A stretch of DNA of 64,000 bases, from positions 13,621 to 77,620 of the forward strand of contig JAYWIG010000361.1 of NCBI GenBank assembly GCA_043789035.1, written 5' to 3'. Source of the stretch: JAYWIG01 sp043789035. Lineage in GTDB: Bacteria; Pseudomonadota; Gammaproteobacteria; Burkholderiales; Burkholderiaceae_E. Numbering within the stretch: position 1 is the first letter of the stretch; each line of letters opens with the position of its first letter. Below the pieces are notes generated by a model. It was not told where the DNA came from. It saw only the letters and a list, made by a program, of their open reading frames with translations, and did not search any database. Of the stretch, positions 26,739-34,903 are shown piece by piece. A program made the position numbers and the translations under genes.

Positions 26739-27245
26739 TCAATGCTTGTGCGCCGCTGATTCGTCTGCCTTGCCTCTTGGCTGAACCACCACCATAACCT
26801 CAACTGTACCCGCTTTCTCGAACTTCAATGTAAGTGGGAATCGATCACCGATGTTTAGTGGTTTATTTAGCTTCATAAGCATCAAGTGATAGCCATTGGC
26901 TCCGCGTTCATCATGGCGCAGCGTAACTTCACTTTTCGCAGGGAGAGGCAACAGGTTGATTTCGCGCATACGCATTACATCACCATCCATTTTCATGGTG
27001 TGCAACTCGACTGTTTGAGAAGCTGGTGATGAAGCGCTGAGCAACTGATCGGCCGCATCGCCTTTATTGGTTATCGACCGAATATACGCAGCACCATTTT
27101 GTGCCGCAAATGCAGAGGGAACAGTATAGGGATGTGCAATATTCAGACTGCCAACCGTATAGTCGTGAGCAAAGGCGGAAATACTAAAGAAAGCCAAAAA
27201 TAATGTAGCCATCGCTGAGGCAAAGCGCGTGTATTTAAAAACCAT
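26739..27245 (-). CDS. PCu(A)C-type periplasmic copper chaperone
   Basis: A 168-residue secreted protein: signal peptide to about ...SISAFA-HD, then the PCuAC fold. The copper-binding pattern is visible as HTMKMDGDVMRM followed after about 20 residues by GYHLMLM (the H(M)X10MX21HXM type). It delivers Cu(I) to cytochrome oxidase or Cox assembly proteins. The His-rich tail (AAHKH) may also bind metal. The ATG at 27245 is preferred: an AGGA lies 6 nt upstream, while the ATG 42 bp earlier has none. Downstream of a DUF2946 gene. Confidence 0.85.
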   Translation of the reverse strand: MVFKYTRFASAMATLFLAFFSISAFAHDYTVGSLNIAHPYTVPSAFAAQNGAAYIRSITNKGDAADQLLSASSPASQTVELHTMKMDGDVMRMREINLLPLPAKSEVTLRHDERGANGYHLMLMKLNKPLNIGDRFPLTLKFEKAGTVEVMVVVQPRGKADESAAHKH

Positions 27246-27316
27246 AAAAATCCTAAATAGAGTGTATGAAGCGCATGAATGAACCACAATTCATCGCAAT
27301 AATTTCATGTGGCTAA

Positions 27317-27703
27317 TTAGGCGATCGCAGGTGGGCCTCTTGGCGAAGCGCTGGGCCAATACTCATTGAATGTTAACGGGTAAATTGAAGGGGTTTCAAA
27401 TACAAAAGGCCCTTGAAATAGGGTCAAAAAAGATGTGGCTTGATTAGGTAAGGAGGGCGACCCTCCAAGCAGGCACAAAGCGCAGTGTACTGAATCTTGT
27501 TGATGATGGCTGGGAGCCGATTGCTTACCGTTCGCATCAACAATCTTCACACCAGATGACGTACAAATGACGCTAAAAAGTGTCGAAAATTTATCTCGTT
27601 TAATGGTTGCACCAGCAATGGCTGGCATCATCAAATTAACGAGCAAAACTACCGATACTAGAACAGAGGTAATTTTATTCGTTGACCACTTACGTATGTG
27701 CAT
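27317..27703 (-). CDS. DUF2946 family protein
   Basis: A 128-residue protein with an N-terminal membrane/signal segment (about 11-33). The central HHQQDSVHCALCLLGG segment with Cys/His pairs and the RGPPAIA terminus are typical of DUF2946. The family is often found beside copper genes; here it is 31-72 bp upstream of the PCuAC gene in the same direction, probably as one operon. A metal-binding role is suggested by the His/Cys cluster, not shown. Confidence 0.72.
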   Translation of the reverse strand: MHIRKWSTNKITSVLVSVVLLVNLMMPAIAGATIKRDKFSTLFSVICTSSGVKIVDANGKQSAPSHHQQDSVHCALCLLGGSPSLPNQATSFLTLFQGPFVFETPSIYPLTFNEYWPSASPRGPPAIA

Positions 27704-27842
27704 TCCATTATTTTAGCTCCGATAAAAACCTTCGTAGTAAGTAAGGTCAAGTTAGCTCCATTAATCGTTTATTTATGAATCAGATCACCCCACATTCGCT
27801 AGGCGGCGTCAATTCGAATAGTCTTATTGGGACCTCATATCG

Positions 27843-28140
27843 ATGAACGCTTCAAAACCTATTTTTCGCTTGACCATAGTATTTTGGTTGCTCTCCTCCT
27901 CGTTTTCGGCCTTCTCCGCACCCGACGACGACGCTCTCGGGAGTGCGTCAATTGACGAAAACTAAAACACCTCTAGCGGCTAACTACCAATTTGACGGGC
28001 AGACCTACACAGTTGAAGACTTTTTGAATCGACAGCGCATCATGGGCCTTGTCATTCCCAAAGGCGACTCTATTATTTTAGAGGCCTATCAGTACGGGCG
28101 GACCGCAGCAGATAAGTTTGCGTCAATGTCAATGGCTTAA
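27843..28140 (+). pseudogene. Serine hydrolase (beta-lactamase family) remnant ending at its catalytic motif
   Basis: An ATG at 27843 opens a 40-codon frame with a clear signal peptide (ending FSAFSA-PDDDALG) that stops at TAA about 27965. In the +1 frame, from about 27943, the sequence continues as a serine-hydrolase N-terminal domain: YTVEDFLNRQRIMGLVI, KGDSIILEAYQYGRTAADKF, then SMSMA and a stop. In intact relatives the last part reads SMAK with the catalytic Ser and Lys, so the stop takes the place of the Lys codon. The remaining 250 or so residues are missing. This looks like a decayed gene with a frameshift and 3' truncation. Confidence 0.68.
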
Positions 28141-28155
28141 ACTCAAGCAGCAAAA

Positions 28156-29649
28156 CTAACCTTTTAAAATTTTTCGCAATTCATCTTTCCGAATTTTCCC
28201 CAATGCCGTTTTAGGAAAGCTATCTACAGCTTGCACCCGCTTTGGCCATTTGAATTTTGCCAACCGCTCCGTTAATTGGGTTTGGAGCAACGAATCTATG
28301 ACGCCTAGAGAAGACCCAGCAACCATCACCACAACTAGAACAGGTACTTCGCCCCAACGCTCATCAGGTATCCCAATTACAGCGCACTCTTGGACCTCCT
28401 CATGCTCCAAGATTAACGCTTCAATTTCTGCTGGGTAAATGTTTTCACCGCCAGAAATAATCATGTCTTTGCAGCGCCCAACCACCCAGTAAAAACCTTC
28501 CGAGTCTTGATAGGCAATATCTCCTGTCTTAAACCATCCATTCACAAAGCTCTCTTTAGTTGCCTGTTCGTTGCGCCAATAGAGACGCATCACATTAGGG
28601 CCTTTCACTAAAATTTCACCGACCTCATTAACAGCGCATTGTTTATTATCAAGATTCATTAGCTTTACCGCGCAGTGCATGGCACGCAAGCCAGCACTAC
28701 CGAGTTTACGACTGGTATCCTCTTGTCGCAGGTAAATTGCTATCGGTGCAGTTTCAGTTGAACCATAAACCTGGGCGGCGGGGATACCCCGTTGATGCCA
28801 AGCTTCGAGAAGCGCCTTGGGAACAATCGATGACCCTGTATTAATTAGACGAAAACAACTCACGTCTGTACTTAGCCATGATGGATGATTAAGCAATGCA
28901 GTCACAGTGGCTGGCACAAGCAAACTAAGGGTGGGCCGCCAATGTTGAACTCGATCAAGAAACACGCCCGCATCGAACTTGTTTTCAATCGCCACCGTTG
29001 CGCCAACATAAAGTGCTGGTGTGAGCATAATGTTTAAGCCACCGACATGGAACATCGGCAATGCTATTAACACTCGATCTTCAGAGCTTAAATCATGCGC
29101 ATGAATGGAATTTAATGCATTCCACTGTAATGCGTTTTGTGTAAGTACGGCACCCTTTGGCGGTCCGGTCGTGCCCGAGGTGTAGACCAACAGAAGATCG
29201 TCATCGAGGCGACCTTCCGATGCACGCCCTGTTATTAAGTCTGGATCTCGGGTTACTCGCACGTCATGGAGTTCGGCTAGCGCAGTGACTGCCGTACCAA
29301 GGCCTTGTGCATGACCGAAGAAATGCTCGTCAGCGAGCAAGAAGATAGGTTCAGAATCAAGAAGCTGTTGCGAGTGTTCATGCGCTGTTAATCGATAGTT
29401 GAGCGGCACAAGGATTGCTCCGCGCCGTGCCAGAGCAAATAACAATACCAGCATTAGCGGATGATTAAAGCCTAAATAAGCGACTCTGTCGCCATAACCT
29501 ACCCTACGTTCGCCTAACCATCTTGTCGCATGACGAACTTGATTTTCTAGCCACGCATATGAGAAGTCTTCACCTTGAAAGTGAATAGCCGCCTTATCCG
29601 GGCGTTGTTGTGCCCAGACTTGAATAAACTCACCGAAATAGTTACTCAC
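28156..29649 (-). CDS. Class I adenylate-forming acyl/aryl-CoA ligase
   Basis: A 497-residue CoA ligase. The P-loop is VYTSGTTGPPKGA (about 153-165), then YGSTETAPI, the TGDIAYQDSEGF and GRCKDMIISGGENIYPAEIE hinge, and PKTALGKI with the C-terminal catalytic Lys. It is the last gene of a four-gene minus-strand unit with an acyl-CoA-dehydrogenase-fold protein, a hydrolase and a NicX-type dioxygenase. It would activate a carboxylated pathway intermediate or the substrate itself; which acid cannot be read from the sequence. Confidence 0.83.
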   Translation of the reverse strand: MSNYFGEFIQVWAQQRPDKAAIHFQGEDFSYAWLENQVRHATRWLGERRVGYGDRVAYLGFNHPLMLVLLFALARRGAILVPLNYRLTAHEHSQQLLDSEPIFLLADEHFFGHAQGLGTAVTALAELHDVRVTRDPDLITGRASEGRLDDDLLLVYTSGTTGPPKGAVLTQNALQWNALNSIHAHDLSSEDRVLIALPMFHVGGLNIMLTPALYVGATVAIENKFDAGVFLDRVQHWRPTLSLLVPATVTALLNHPSWLSTDVSCFRLINTGSSIVPKALLEAWHQRGIPAAQVYGSTETAPIAIYLRQEDTSRKLGSAGLRAMHCAVKLMNLDNKQCAVNEVGEILVKGPNVMRLYWRNEQATKESFVNGWFKTGDIAYQDSEGFYWVVGRCKDMIISGGENIYPAEIEALILEHEEVQECAVIGIPDERWGEVPVLVVVMVAGSSLGVIDSLLQTQLTERLAKFKWPKRVQAVDSFPKTALGKIRKDELRKILKG

Positions 29650-29679
29650 GTGAAAATGCTTTTAATCGCCAAGTATTGA

Positions 29680-31008
29680 TTAATCCACTTCGCCTGGCTC
29701 ATAAAGAGCTTCTCTTCCTAATCGATCCATACAAAGCTCTGCTGTCCACGGTAACATTAAAGAACCACAGCGAGAATCTCGATACAAGCGTTCAAGTTTT
29801 AAAGTCTTCAACATCGATTGCCCGCCGCAAGTGCGAATCGCTAAGCGACAAATTTCGTTGGCATTTTCCATAATCGTGTACTGCGATGCATAGGCGCGCA
29901 AGCGTACATCTTTGCCCGGATCAACTCTGGCCTCTTGCATGCAGCGCAAGAACAATGCCCTTGTTTGCTCTAACAAAATATGAATTTGCGCAACGGTAAT
30001 TTGTTTGGTGGCAAATTGCCTCCGCTTCACAGGCGGGCCCATGCCTTCGATTTCACCGCGCAGATATTTCACAGTGAATTCATAAGCGGCTATCGAGATG
30101 CCCATGTAAGTTGGCGACAGTGTTGTAAACATGTGCGGCCATCTTGCTGCAGCTTGGGCATACATACCGCGCGGCATCATTTGCGCTGAATCTGGCACGA
30201 ACACATCTTTCAAGATCAACGTGCGGGAAACTGTGCCACGCATACCAAGGGGATCCCAGTCACCCACAATACTGACGCCTTCTGCAATCGCTGGAATGGC
30301 AATATACAAGGAATCGCGCATTGAAGCACCTTCTTTATCTTCGGTGCAAAGCAAGCCATAGTAATTTGCTGCACCACTAAGAGAAGCAAAAATCTTTTTG
30401 CCGTTAATAATCCAGCCGCCATCTACTTTCTTTGCTAAAGTACCGAACGGTGCTTTGCCGGCTGCTGCCGCAGTGCCTTCAGAGAAAGGCTGTGCATAAA
30501 TTGCGCCCTCCTCAACAATGCGCTTAAAGTGAATGGCTCTATGGGCCACGTGTTCGGCGCGCTGCTCGGGTGTGAACTCTAAGGCATCGGCTAGCACGCC
30601 AGGCCACAAAGATGAACATGCATGCATGTTGAAGGTCAGCGCTGTGGCACCGCAATATTTACCTAGGGTAGCCGATACCATTGAATACGTATAAAGGTCG
30701 GCCCCCATACCGCCGTATTCCTTAGGCACGCAAAGCGCCAGCAAGCCGCTTTCACGCAAATCATCATAGTTCTCGAATGGAAAGCTGGCTTCTTTGTCCC
30801 AGCGAGCCGCTCTCGGTGCTAACCGTGTTTGCCCAACCCTCTCGGCTAATTCGATCATCGACCGTTGTTCAGCGGTAAGCTCCAATGCAGAACCCGGTAC
30901 GGTGTAGCGGGGGTCCAACTCGGCAAGACCTATGCTAAGTTTGAGCGACTCTTCCAGGCTTGGTAGATCATCTTTAAAGCTCGCTGCGATATCGGAAGGT
31001 GCATTCAT
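29680..31008 (-). CDS. Acyl-CoA-dehydrogenase-fold flavoprotein, possible oxygenase
   Basis: A 442-residue protein of the acyl-CoA dehydrogenase superfamily. N-terminal helical part to about residue 150, beta domain around IYAQPFSEGTA to GDWDPLGMRGTVSRT, and C-terminal helices with IRTCGGQSML. At the place where dehydrogenases have their catalytic Glu (YEGT-type motif) it reads CGSLMLPWTAEL, so the usual base is missing. Group D flavin monooxygenases share this fold and lack that Glu, and a flavin reductase gene lies 1.9 kb away, so an oxygenase role is possible; a plain dehydrogenase is the alternative. Overlaps the hydrolase gene by 4 bp. Confidence 0.72.
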   Translation of the reverse strand: MNAPSDIAASFKDDLPSLEESLKLSIGLAELDPRYTVPGSALELTAEQRSMIELAERVGQTRLAPRAARWDKEASFPFENYDDLRESGLLALCVPKEYGGMGADLYTYSMVSATLGKYCGATALTFNMHACSSLWPGVLADALEFTPEQRAEHVAHRAIHFKRIVEEGAIYAQPFSEGTAAAAGKAPFGTLAKKVDGGWIINGKKIFASLSGAANYYGLLCTEDKEGASMRDSLYIAIPAIAEGVSIVGDWDPLGMRGTVSRTLILKDVFVPDSAQMMPRGMYAQAAARWPHMFTTLSPTYMGISIAAYEFTVKYLRGEIEGMGPPVKRRQFATKQITVAQIHILLEQTRALFLRCMQEARVDPGKDVRLRAYASQYTIMENANEICRLAIRTCGGQSMLKTLKLERLYRDSRCGSLMLPWTAELCMDRLGREALYEPGEVD

Positions 31009-31763
31009 ACCAAAACCTTTTTTAAAAAATGTTCAATGGCACTACAAAATAGTTCTGGATTCTCAAGCGGCGCGAGGTGGCCTACGCCGGGCAAATTTTC
31101 AAAGTACCCATTTGGCAACTTCGCAGCCAGTTTCTCCAACACTGCTACGGGAGCGGTTTTGTCATGTTCCGCTGCTAAACAAAGTACTGGCAATGAAATT
31201 AAAGACAGTGAGGGCCGAGCATCAAATGTCACTAATGCGCTGAGCGCAGCTCGATAAGTTTGCGCTGGCACTTGTGCCATCAAAGACGCACAGAAAGCAC
31301 GAACCACTTCCGGGCAGTTTGGGCCCACCATACCTGGCACCAGTTTCGCGGCAACATCAGCCATCGTTTTTCCAGCATCGAGCGGGGCCGTTCTATCAGC
31401 AATAAAACGCTGCTGAAATAGCCCATCTTTATTACCAAACGCGGGGCTGGTTTGAGCGAGTATCAAGGCGGCCAAATTCAATGGCGTATTGAAATTCGAA
31501 TTCATGATGGCAAGAGTTTGGGCAAGCATTCCGCCCATACTATGGCCAACTAATATCGTAGCTTGGCTCGGCCGGGAACGCAGGCTTTCGTACAAGATCT
31601 GAGCCGCAGCACCGAATGTATAAGGCTCAATTAAAGGCTGGCCGCCATACCCCGATTGATTAAAAGCAATCGCATCAAAGCCTTGCTTAGCGAAGTAAGC
31701 GACATGAGTGTCAAAGCCCTTGGCTAAACCGCCTATGCCATGCAAAAACACAATCCGCATCAA
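31005..31763 (-). CDS. Alpha/beta-hydrolase of the catabolic cluster
   Basis: A 252-residue hydrolase with LHGIGG oxyanion region (7-12), nucleophile elbow GHSMGG (S75), acid near AAEHDKTAP and histidine in GVGHLAPL. It sits between, and overlaps by 4 bp on each side, the NicX-like and ACAD-fold genes. In nicotinate and picolinate degradation the ring-opened product of NicX is deformylated by an alpha/beta-hydrolase (NicD), so a ring-fission-product hydrolase is the natural guess. Overall similarity to NicD looks modest. Confidence 0.75.
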   Translation of the reverse strand: MMRIVFLHGIGGLAKGFDTHVAYFAKQGFDAIAFNQSGYGGQPLIEPYTFGAAAQILYESLRSRPSQATILVGHSMGGMLAQTLAIMNSNFNTPLNLAALILAQTSPAFGNKDGLFQQRFIADRTAPLDAGKTMADVAAKLVPGMVGPNCPEVVRAFCASLMAQVPAQTYRAALSALVTFDARPSLSLISLPVLCLAAEHDKTAPVAVLEKLAAKLPNGYFENLPGVGHLAPLENPELFCSAIEHFLKKVLV

Positions 31764-32806
31764 GCGACCATTCCTTTGTCAACAACGGCTTGCCCGTCGA
31801 GCAATACCGTACAGTTTTTAATCGGTAAATCGAAATGCCCTAAGGTGTGTCTAGCAGCAGTTTCATTGGCTCCGGTCGAATACAGGAAATTGCCGGCGAA
31901 AGCCCTTAATTCGGTGCCATTAAAGTCGTTTTTATCGTACATGGCCATGGAGTCCCAACGCGCATTCGGATTCAAACCCCAACCGCAGTGTGAAACTGCA
32001 TAGGCGTTTTTGTCATTCCACGCCGCAAAGTACGAACGCATCAGCTGCGCATCCACGCCAACGCCAGCAATACTTGTAATGAAATCATTTTCAATGGTGA
32101 GTTCAATGCGCGATTCAAGATAACGCTTGAAAGTAAGATTTACGTCGCCAACATCCATTACAAGCAAACCGTTCACGCTACCTGCCTTCGGAAAGCACAG
32201 ACAAAGCCCACCCGGCCAATGAGAGATTGTTCCAGGTCTAGCGGTATAGCCCCAGCCGCCGCCTACCGGTGCACCTTCAACGGCGATCAAAAGATCAGTT
32301 CCGGCCTGCGAGCTAACATGCATTGCCTTAGCGCTACGTAAACGCTTGATGTGCGATTTCACGATTGGCTCTAAAGCCACATCTGGCACTAACCGCTCAA
32401 GCACTTCCGGATGCTCACTCGACACCATCAGCACCCGTGCCCCTGTGCTTAAAATTTGCGGCAACTCTGGAGCATGTAGCAAACCCTCGACAGTGCAGTC
32501 GGCGATAAAAACGGCTTGGCTTAAGGCAGCAACGACTGGCGCTAATCCTGCGATGGCATCCGAAGCACCAGTTGACCGAATTGCGACGGGTGCTGATTGT
32601 TTAGGCGTTGCGAGCTCTATCGTAAAACATTTCGCGCCCAGCTGCGCAAGCGCTAACTGCGATAGTTCGACGTTAACTCTCCTTGATGTTGTTTCGCACA
32701 ATACTGCGCATACGTCGCCAGGCTGCACGCCGCATAAGGTAAAAGTTTTCACAAAGGCAGCTAGCCAATGCGAGTTCACGATAGTTTGGGGACTTTGAAT
32801 ACTCAT
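31760..32806 (-). CDS. NicX-like (M29-fold) ring-cleaving iron dioxygenase
   Basis: A 348-residue protein matching 2,5-dihydroxypyridine 5,6-dioxygenase (NicX) over its whole length (NicX about 350). The C-terminal half holds SHCGWGLNP (H273), FAGNFLYSTG and GHFDLP (H324, D326). These correspond to the iron-binding His, His and Asp of NicX as I recall them. The family derives from M29 aminopeptidase-like proteins, and the N-terminal half is more divergent. It would open an N-heteroaromatic dihydroxylated ring using O2. It is first in its operon; 59 bp separate it from the divergent flavin reductase gene. Confidence 0.75.
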   Translation of the reverse strand: MSIQSPQTIVNSHWLAAFVKTFTLCGVQPGDVCAVLCETTSRRVNVELSQLALAQLGAKCFTIELATPKQSAPVAIRSTGASDAIAGLAPVVAALSQAVFIADCTVEGLLHAPELPQILSTGARVLMVSSEHPEVLERLVPDVALEPIVKSHIKRLRSAKAMHVSSQAGTDLLIAVEGAPVGGGWGYTARPGTISHWPGGLCLCFPKAGSVNGLLVMDVGDVNLTFKRYLESRIELTIENDFITSIAGVGVDAQLMRSYFAAWNDKNAYAVSHCGWGLNPNARWDSMAMYDKNDFNGTELRAFAGNFLYSTGANETAARHTLGHFDLPIKNCTVLLDGQAVVDKGMVA

Positions 32807-32821
32807 GGACGAATATTAATG

Positions 32822-32835
32822 TATGATTTTTCATA
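32822..32835. promoter_or_regulatory. Short palindrome in the divergent nicX-like/flavin-reductase promoter region
   Basis: TATGA-TTTT-TCATA is a perfect 5-bp inverted repeat in the 59-bp gap between the two divergently read genes. It could be an operator for the IclR protein encoded nearby or for the MarR-like domain of the reductase. Position and symmetry are seen; function is inferred. Confidence 0.35.
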
Positions 32836-32865
32836 TATCAACACCAACCCTTCATCTCCTAATCT

Positions 32866-33834
32866 ATGACTACCGCAAACTTTAACCCGCGCGAGTTGCG
32901 CAACTGTCTCGGCGAATTCACTACGGGCGTTACTGTCATCACCTGCAATACGGCGGAAGAGCTGCCAGTTGGTGTGACCGCCAACAGCTTTAGCGCCTTA
33001 TCGCTCGAACCGCCTTTAGTGTTGTGGAGCTTGGCGAAGAAATCTGGTAGCTTAGCGCTGTTCAATGCACACGGTCACTTCGCCGTGAATATTTTGAGCA
33101 ATGAGCAGCAAGATACCGCTATGGCATTTTCGCGACCAAGTGCCGACCGCTTCAATGGCGTTGATTATTCATTAGGTCTCCACAAGCTGCCGATCTTAAA
33201 AAACTGTCTAGCGCATTTCAGCTGCAAAGTCGTTCAAGCGCTAGATCAGGGTGACCATGTCTTATTTATCGGAGAAGTGCTGCACTTCGAGCAAACACAA
33301 GTGCAAAACGATGTGCCCAAGCGACCTTTGGTATTTTCACGTGGTAAGTTCACTGATCTAGCACCCGAAGCAATTGCGCCAAGCAATCCAATTTCAGTTG
33401 CACCGTCCCACAGCGGGACGTTTTACAAAGATTACTTACCGTATTTATTGGCAAGAGCAGCCAATGATTCAGCAAGCCATTTTCATGCAAGACTTAAAAC
33501 GTATGGTTTAAACATGCTTTCTTGGAGAGTTTTGGCGAGCCTGAGCGATGGCATCGCTTGGACGGTCAATGATTTATGTAGAGTGAGTTTGGCTAAGCAA
33601 CCAACAATTTCGAAACTACTTGATAGGTTGGAAGATCAAAGACTGATTAAACGAAACACCGACATTGATGATGCACGGAAAGTGATGGTCACATTAACCA
33701 AAACAGGAGCATCAAAAATTAACCCAGTGATTGCCGAAGCCCAGGGTTACGGCGAATCATTGTCGGGGAAATTTGCACCGGGTGAACTAGATGCGTTCAA
33801 AGAAACGCTTAAAAAACTCATAGCTGTGCAGTAG
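32866..33834 (+). CDS. Flavin reductase fused to a C-terminal MarR-type domain
   Basis: A 322-residue fusion. Residues 1-165 form a flavin reductase-like domain (GEFTTGVTVIT, GVTANSFSALSLEPPLVLWSL, HFAVNILS, GDHVLFIGEV). Residues about 185-322 form a MarR-type winged helix (SWRVLASLSDG, SLAKQPTISKLLDRLEDQRLIKR, ARKVMVTLTKTG). The layout and length match the C1 reductase of p-hydroxyphenylacetate hydroxylase of Acinetobacter baumannii (315 residues), whose MarR-like domain senses substrate and releases autoinhibition. It would supply reduced flavin to an oxygenase, possibly the ACAD-fold protein at 29680. No good Shine-Dalgarno is seen. Confidence 0.82.
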   Translation: MTTANFNPRELRNCLGEFTTGVTVITCNTAEELPVGVTANSFSALSLEPPLVLWSLAKKSGSLALFNAHGHFAVNILSNEQQDTAMAFSRPSADRFNGVDYSLGLHKLPILKNCLAHFSCKVVQALDQGDHVLFIGEVLHFEQTQVQNDVPKRPLVFSRGKFTDLAPEAIAPSNPISVAPSHSGTFYKDYLPYLLARAANDSASHFHARLKTYGLNMLSWRVLASLSDGIAWTVNDLCRVSLAKQPTISKLLDRLEDQRLIKRNTDIDDARKVMVTLTKTGASKINPVIAEAQGYGESLSGKFAPGELDAFKETLKKLIAVQ

Positions 33835-33856
33835 CGATGAACTTAGCCTTGTAAAC

Positions 33857-34663
33857 CTACCAGTCGATCATTCCACCGATTCGCTTAGCAGCGTCTCTCA
33901 AGGCGGCAAGATGCTTAATTGCGACCGGCAAGGGTTCGGACTCTCGTCCCCAATGCATCGCCACAGCAGCAACAAGACGGCCAGAATGGTTATAAATCGG
34001 CACCGCTAAACAATAAATACCAGTGAGATATTCTTCATTGTCGAGGGAGTAATCCGCCTCGCGAATACGCTCGAACTCAACTTTCAATCGATCAGGATTC
34101 GTTAATGTGTTACCCGTAATTTGCACCAACGGGCAATGCTTCACGAACTTATCGCGAGCTTGTACTGGCATGTAGCTCAAAAACAACTTGCCGCAAGCCG
34201 ATGCATACAGTGGCAGCATCGCGCCGGGATACAACGATGCCTCTTGAGGCCATCCACGCTCAATGCGATCAAGATACATTACCGAATTGCCGTTCGGAAT
34301 AGTGAGATTACAAGTGTGACCTACCGCATCAACAAGCTCTTCAAGAACCTGCCTACGAGTTGCCTGGCTTTCCTTATTGAGTAAGGCCGCTCTGGCAACT
34401 GGCGATAATGTTTGCGACTTACCGAAATGACGACCATCAGCATGTCTACCGACAAGCCCCGCTTGTTCCAGCACGCTAAGGACGCGAAATACAGTTGGCT
34501 TTGGTAGCTCTACAGAGCGGCAGATCTCGCTTAAGTGCGAAGGCTCTTTTCGTTTGCCTACGACGTCGAGAATACGCGCTGCCACGGCTAAGCTAAAGTC
34601 GCTTTCAGTATCGGTAGCTGTTTCATTTGCAATTTGCGCATCGTTTTCCATTAATACTCCCAA
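33857..34663 (-). CDS. IclR-family transcriptional regulator
   Basis: A 268-residue regulator: N-terminal winged helix (about 27-90, HLSEICRSVELPKPTVFRVLSVLEQAGLVG) and the IclR effector domain (about 105-268, with YLDRIERGW, LYASACGKLFLSYM, and DNEEYLTGIYCLAVPIYN). IclR proteins usually control aromatic or carboxylic acid catabolism next door. It lies convergent to the flavin reductase gene (22 bp), so it probably regulates the NicX-like operon. A closer start at ATG 34651 is possible. Confidence 0.86.
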   Translation of the reverse strand: MGVLMENDAQIANETATDTESDFSLAVAARILDVVGKRKEPSHLSEICRSVELPKPTVFRVLSVLEQAGLVGRHADGRHFGKSQTLSPVARAALLNKESQATRRQVLEELVDAVGHTCNLTIPNGNSVMYLDRIERGWPQEASLYPGAMLPLYASACGKLFLSYMPVQARDKFVKHCPLVQITGNTLTNPDRLKVEFERIREADYSLDNEEYLTGIYCLAVPIYNHSGRLVAAVAMHWGRESEPLPVAIKHLAALRDAAKRIGGMIDW

Positions 34664-34903
34664 AACGCTCGCGCCCTATTTATCTCAGGATTGCCAAAGA
34701 TAATGACGAAGATGGTGATAAAGAAATTCTTTTAGTAAGTGTATGTTGTACTAATCTGCAACGAAGGGCAACAAAACCATTTCTTCCAGAGAGGGCAATT
34801 TGGGCCTTATAAATCCAGGCTCTTGCCTAAGTATTTGTAATCCCCCAATAAATGCGACGCCTGCCCAACTAGGGTGCTCAATAAGTGCCGTTAAAATGGC
34901 AGT
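34664..34903. other. Divergent intergenic region between the IclR gene and leuS
   Basis: 240 bp without a gene. It must hold the promoters of both neighbours. A TAAAAT at about 34890, close to the leuS ATG, and AT-rich stretches near 34720-34760 are the only promoter-like sequences I see; none has a convincing -35 partner. No T-box-like or terminator structure is evident before leuS. Confidence 0.4.
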
